Assembly: GCA_019925095.2 (NCBI GenBank)
Contig: CM034413.1
Location: forward strand, 12,111,001 to 12,175,000
Direction: 5' to 3'
DNA length: 64,000 nucleotides
DNA from: Dendrolimus kikuchii
Taxonomy: Eukaryota; Arthropoda; Insecta; Lepidoptera; Lasiocampidae
In this document: in pieces, positions 61,613 to 64,000 of the stretch
Layout of the letters: each line of letters starts with the position of its first letter
Numbering within the stretch: the stretch's first letter is position 1
The notes under the pieces: generated by a model
Told to the model about the DNA's origin: nothing
What the model saw: the letters and a program-made list of their open reading frames with translations, nothing else
Database searches by the model: none
Made by a program: the position numbers and the translations under genes

Positions 61613-61941
61613 TATCCGTGCAAGAGCGGAGAAAGAATACAAATTCCTGCGGCCAGGCGACCTATCTTAAGAGGCGACAAAACAACCCACAGCCAGGTGG
61701 TAGGGTATTTGAGCGCCTGGATGGCTACCACCCCTGGTCTAGAGTATGCTGCCATAACAACCTTGAGTTGTGTTCCGGTATTAGTGGCCAGGTTCCAGCC
61801 CAATCTACGAGTCAGGCAACACATTGTGTAGCACCTTTAGTGTTGCAAATGTTTATGGGCGACGGTAACCACTTTCCATCACATTTGGGCCATCAGCCTG
61901 TCTGCTGTATTCCAGCAATAAAAAAATTAATAATAAAAAAA
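61613..61941 (+). mobile_element. SINE-like repeat, full length with altered middle
   Basis: Head TATCCGTGCAAGAGCGGAG; the CTCCCTTAAGAGAGCAGC segment is replaced by CCCAATCTACGAGTCAGGC; tail CCAGCAATAAAAAAATTAAT. Confidence 0.8.
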
Positions 61942-61943
61942 AC

Positions 61944-62201
61944 TTGTCTTGCCTTGTTTTAAGAGGTGGCAAAAAACCCAGGTGTAAGGTATTTGCCTGT
62001 CTGGATCTGTCACCTCTGCTTCAAAGTATGCCGCCATAACAACCTTGAGTTGTGTTTTGACATTAGTGGCCAGGTCCCAGACTCCCTTTAGAGAGCGGCA
62101 CATTGGTAGTACCTTTAGTGTTATAAATGTCTATAGACGATGATAGCTGCTTTCCATCAGGTGGGCTGCTGCCTGTCTGCTGAACTCATGAAATAAAAAA
62201 A
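61944..62201 (+). mobile_element. SINE-like repeat, diverged, tandem to the previous copy
   Basis: TTTTAAGAGGTGGCAAAAA to CTCATGAAATAAAAAAATC; GGTCCCAGACTCCCTTTAG subtype as at 33622. Directly follows 61941 in the same orientation. Confidence 0.7.
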
Positions 62202-62274
62202 TCCTCAACAATATGAAATCAAATAGCTACGACTCATTAACATAATATAACATGTTACATTGATTATAATAAAA

Positions 62275-62578
62275 TATACATACATACATACATAACTTTA
62301 CGCCAGTTCCCTTGCGGGGTAGGTACGAACAACAGAGCGCCATTTAGGCTTATTCTTACACACCACACTTGCTTCTTTGACATTCATAACTCTTGTCATG
62401 CACGCTCGTCTGTTCTTAAGTCTCCTGACATCACCTTCTGCTAGTACACGATCAATTTGATCATGGAAGGTGTACCGTGGCCTTCCTCGACTTCTGCATC
62501 CATCCACTTTTGCATTGTATATCTGTTTAGTTGACTGATCTTTCATCATGCATTCTTTCCACATGTCCGAACCACCGG
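62275..62578 (-). mobile_element. RTE-type LINE 3' fragment
   Basis: (CATA)n tail at left; C-terminal frame with YPARELA back to MKDQSTKQIYNAKVDGC, with a four-base insertion that breaks HDERMTKQ. Confidence 0.8.
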
Positions 62579-62783
62579 ACCATAAAATATATATTTTGAA
62601 AAAATATATTTTAATATCATATGACTATGTACGAATGCTTAGGTTGTTATATTTATTTTTTGAATTAGCTTAAGTATTTAAAGTTTTACACAACTTATAA
62701 CTCCCAACGACTGTTTTCATTCGCGCATAAAAGTGAACACCGGTTTCAGATATGTATATATGTATGTGTAGGTCGTGGTGGTC
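62579..62783. other. Unassigned AT-rich stretch
   Basis: No frame or family. Confidence 0.4.
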
Positions 62784-63096
62784 GTGGAGTCGTGGTAGCG
62801 TAATGGCTAGTGCACGCGTCCCAAACTCAAAGGGCGCGGGTTCGATCCTGGCCGGAACGCATGCACCACTTAGACAGTTTTCTGATCTAATGTGCATATT
62901 GTTACAATTACCACGTGCTAATAACGGTGAAGGAAAACATCGTGATGCAACCTGCACATCGAGATAACCGATGTGTCAAACCTGCCAAGCCGCCTTGGAC
63001 CAGCGTGGCGGGTATACGTCCGTTCCCCCTATAATGGGTGGCCCGAGCCCAGCAGTGGGACATTTATGGGCTGATATTATTTTTTATTATTTTATG
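62784..63096 (+). mobile_element. tRNA-derived SINE, complete
   Basis: tRNA-like head with A box TAGCGTAATGG (62796-62806) and perfect B box GGTTCGATCC (62839-62848), i.e. an internal Pol III promoter; body CATATTGTTACAATTACCAC to GCCCAGCAGTGGGACATTTA; tail (TTA)n. The head does not fold as a full tRNA by eye, so it is not a tRNA gene. Confidence 0.8.
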
Positions 63097-63481
63097 TGTA
63101 GGTGTATGACGTAACATCTTAAAAGTATAACAACTGTATTAAGCGGTAGTTTTTCCAAAATAAATAAACAGGTATATATTTTTACACGAGTAAACCTAAG
63201 ATTTTGAATAAAATTAAAAGCATTGTCGCTTGTATTAAGTATTTGACAGTAGTCGAAAGGCGTGCGACTATCATATAGAATACAGATTACTTTAATAATC
63301 ATTTAAATGACGTAATGAATGTGATGTATTGCGAACAATAATCAATTCATATCGCGACGTTGCCGATTCTGGGAACGCCTTTTTCCTTATAATTTGCTTG
63401 GAATTCGAGGGTAAATGATAACTGTTAATAAACTGGGAAAGAACTTGGCAGAGTTCGAACTGTGGCGGTCTCGTTTCTTTA
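63097..63481. other. Unassigned stretch
   Basis: No frame or family. Confidence 0.4.
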
Positions 63482-63542
63482 TAGCACGAGTCCAGCAGAC
63501 AGGCAATCGGCCCACCTGATGGTAAGCGGTTACCATCGCGTC
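63482..63542 (-). mobile_element. SINE-like repeat, tail fragment
   Basis: GCACGAGTCCAGCAGACAGG to GTAAGCGGTTACCATCGC; the CACCTGATGGTAAGCGG spelling is closer to the tail common across Lepidoptera than the window's other copies. Confidence 0.65.
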
Positions 63543-64000
63543 CGTTAAAATACAGTCAACACTATCCCACAACTTTTTTCCTTTTTTGTTCTACACTGTC
63601 TACGACAAGGTGTCGCAGGATGGTACAAAACCATTATTTAAATGGCAACACTAAAATGTTGCAATTTATATTCCTTATATTGGTAACACCAAAAAGGGTC
63701 ACGCAAATTATTTTTGTTTGAGTGGTAACACCAAATAAAATAAAAAGTCTTCTTGAATACCCATCCGTGTAGACAAATTTTCTAACAACCTAAAATCCAC
63801 ATATATCTATTTAATCGATTTACTGAGAAACTATCGCAGTTTCAAATTTGAGCTTTGACATAGTAATTTCAATTTATGATATCTGTCATAAAAATATTAT
63901 TTTGTACAAATTACACAACCAATAAAACATGTGTAATATCAATTGGACTGTTACTACTCACGCCATCTGTTCGAAAACTAAAGAACTAATATCGATGTAA
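63543..64000. other. Unassigned stretch
   Basis: TGGTAACACCA words recur near 63635, 63680 and 63725. No frame or family. Confidence 0.35.

Noticed and set aside
62784..62870. tRNA gene
   Set aside because: A and B boxes are present, but no acceptor or anticodon stem can be formed by eye and the sequence continues into a SINE body repeated at four other loci.
1..64000. CRISPR arrays, operons, bacterial promoters or ribosome-binding sites
   Set aside because: The window is eukaryotic; the tandem repeats here lack unique spacers of constant length.

Overview
This window looks like repeat-dense genomic DNA from a moth or butterfly (Lepidoptera). The evidence is the overall AT-richness, about 30 copies of one roughly 320-bp SINE-like repeat resembling the Metulj-type butterfly SINEs, Helitrons that start TC and end CTAG with the 'CCGCGTGG...GCGGGCACAG' type of 3' end seen in lepidopteran genomes, and the mixture of LINE tails. 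The family names come from recognition of motifs, not from a database search. I found no intact host protein-coding gene, tRNA gene or rRNA gene. All the convincing reading frames belong to transposable elements, and nearly all of them are broken.

Layout. 1-4286: the 5' half-plus of a degenerate Ty3/Gypsy-type LTR retrotransposon on the minus strand (short LTR, primer-binding site, gag, protease, RT, RNase H, integrase); its other LTR lies off the left edge. 4300-8600: a pile-up of RTE-type LINE 3' ends, other LINE tails and one SINE. 9100-9750: a 16-bp minisatellite. 9900-14100: SINEs, a Helitron, LINE tails. 14400-17650: a long RTE fragment, tRNA-derived SINEs, and a solo LTR at 15737-16478 with an ordered promoter and tandem heat-shock-element-like arrays. 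18500-23480: simple repeats, remnants of a LINE with an R2-like restriction-like-endonuclease C-terminus, and a mostly unassigned stretch (19200-20470) with a possible promoter and splice donor. 24200-28400: a Helitron inside a Helitron, a Jockey-like RT split by an RTE insertion, a hallmark-complete Helitron, and a solo LTR interrupted by a SINE. 28500-41900: SINEs (one nested in another), a perfect 154-bp foldback MITE, a CACCG pentanucleotide array, more Helitrons, another LTR and two long RTE fragments. 42800-47500: two long-inverted-repeat DNA elements, one split by a SINE and one carrying a broken gene with a cysteine-rich CXC-like domain, plus a second copy of the hallmark Helitron. 47500-64000: LINE tails, Helitrons, a MITE hosting a Helitron, the longest RLE-LINE fragment, a LINE carrying two later insertions, an 85-bp tandem repeat and tRNA-derived SINEs.

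How the parts relate. The window is a stratigraphic record of insertions into insertions. SINE, Helitron and RTE copies are repeatedly the youngest layer; LTRs, MITEs and Jockey-like and RLE LINEs are the older hosts. All four LTR ends whose flank is visible abut ATAT. The two most interesting objects are the LTR with clustered heat-shock-type elements (15737-16478) and the long-TIR element with the broken CXC-domain gene (45931-47448).
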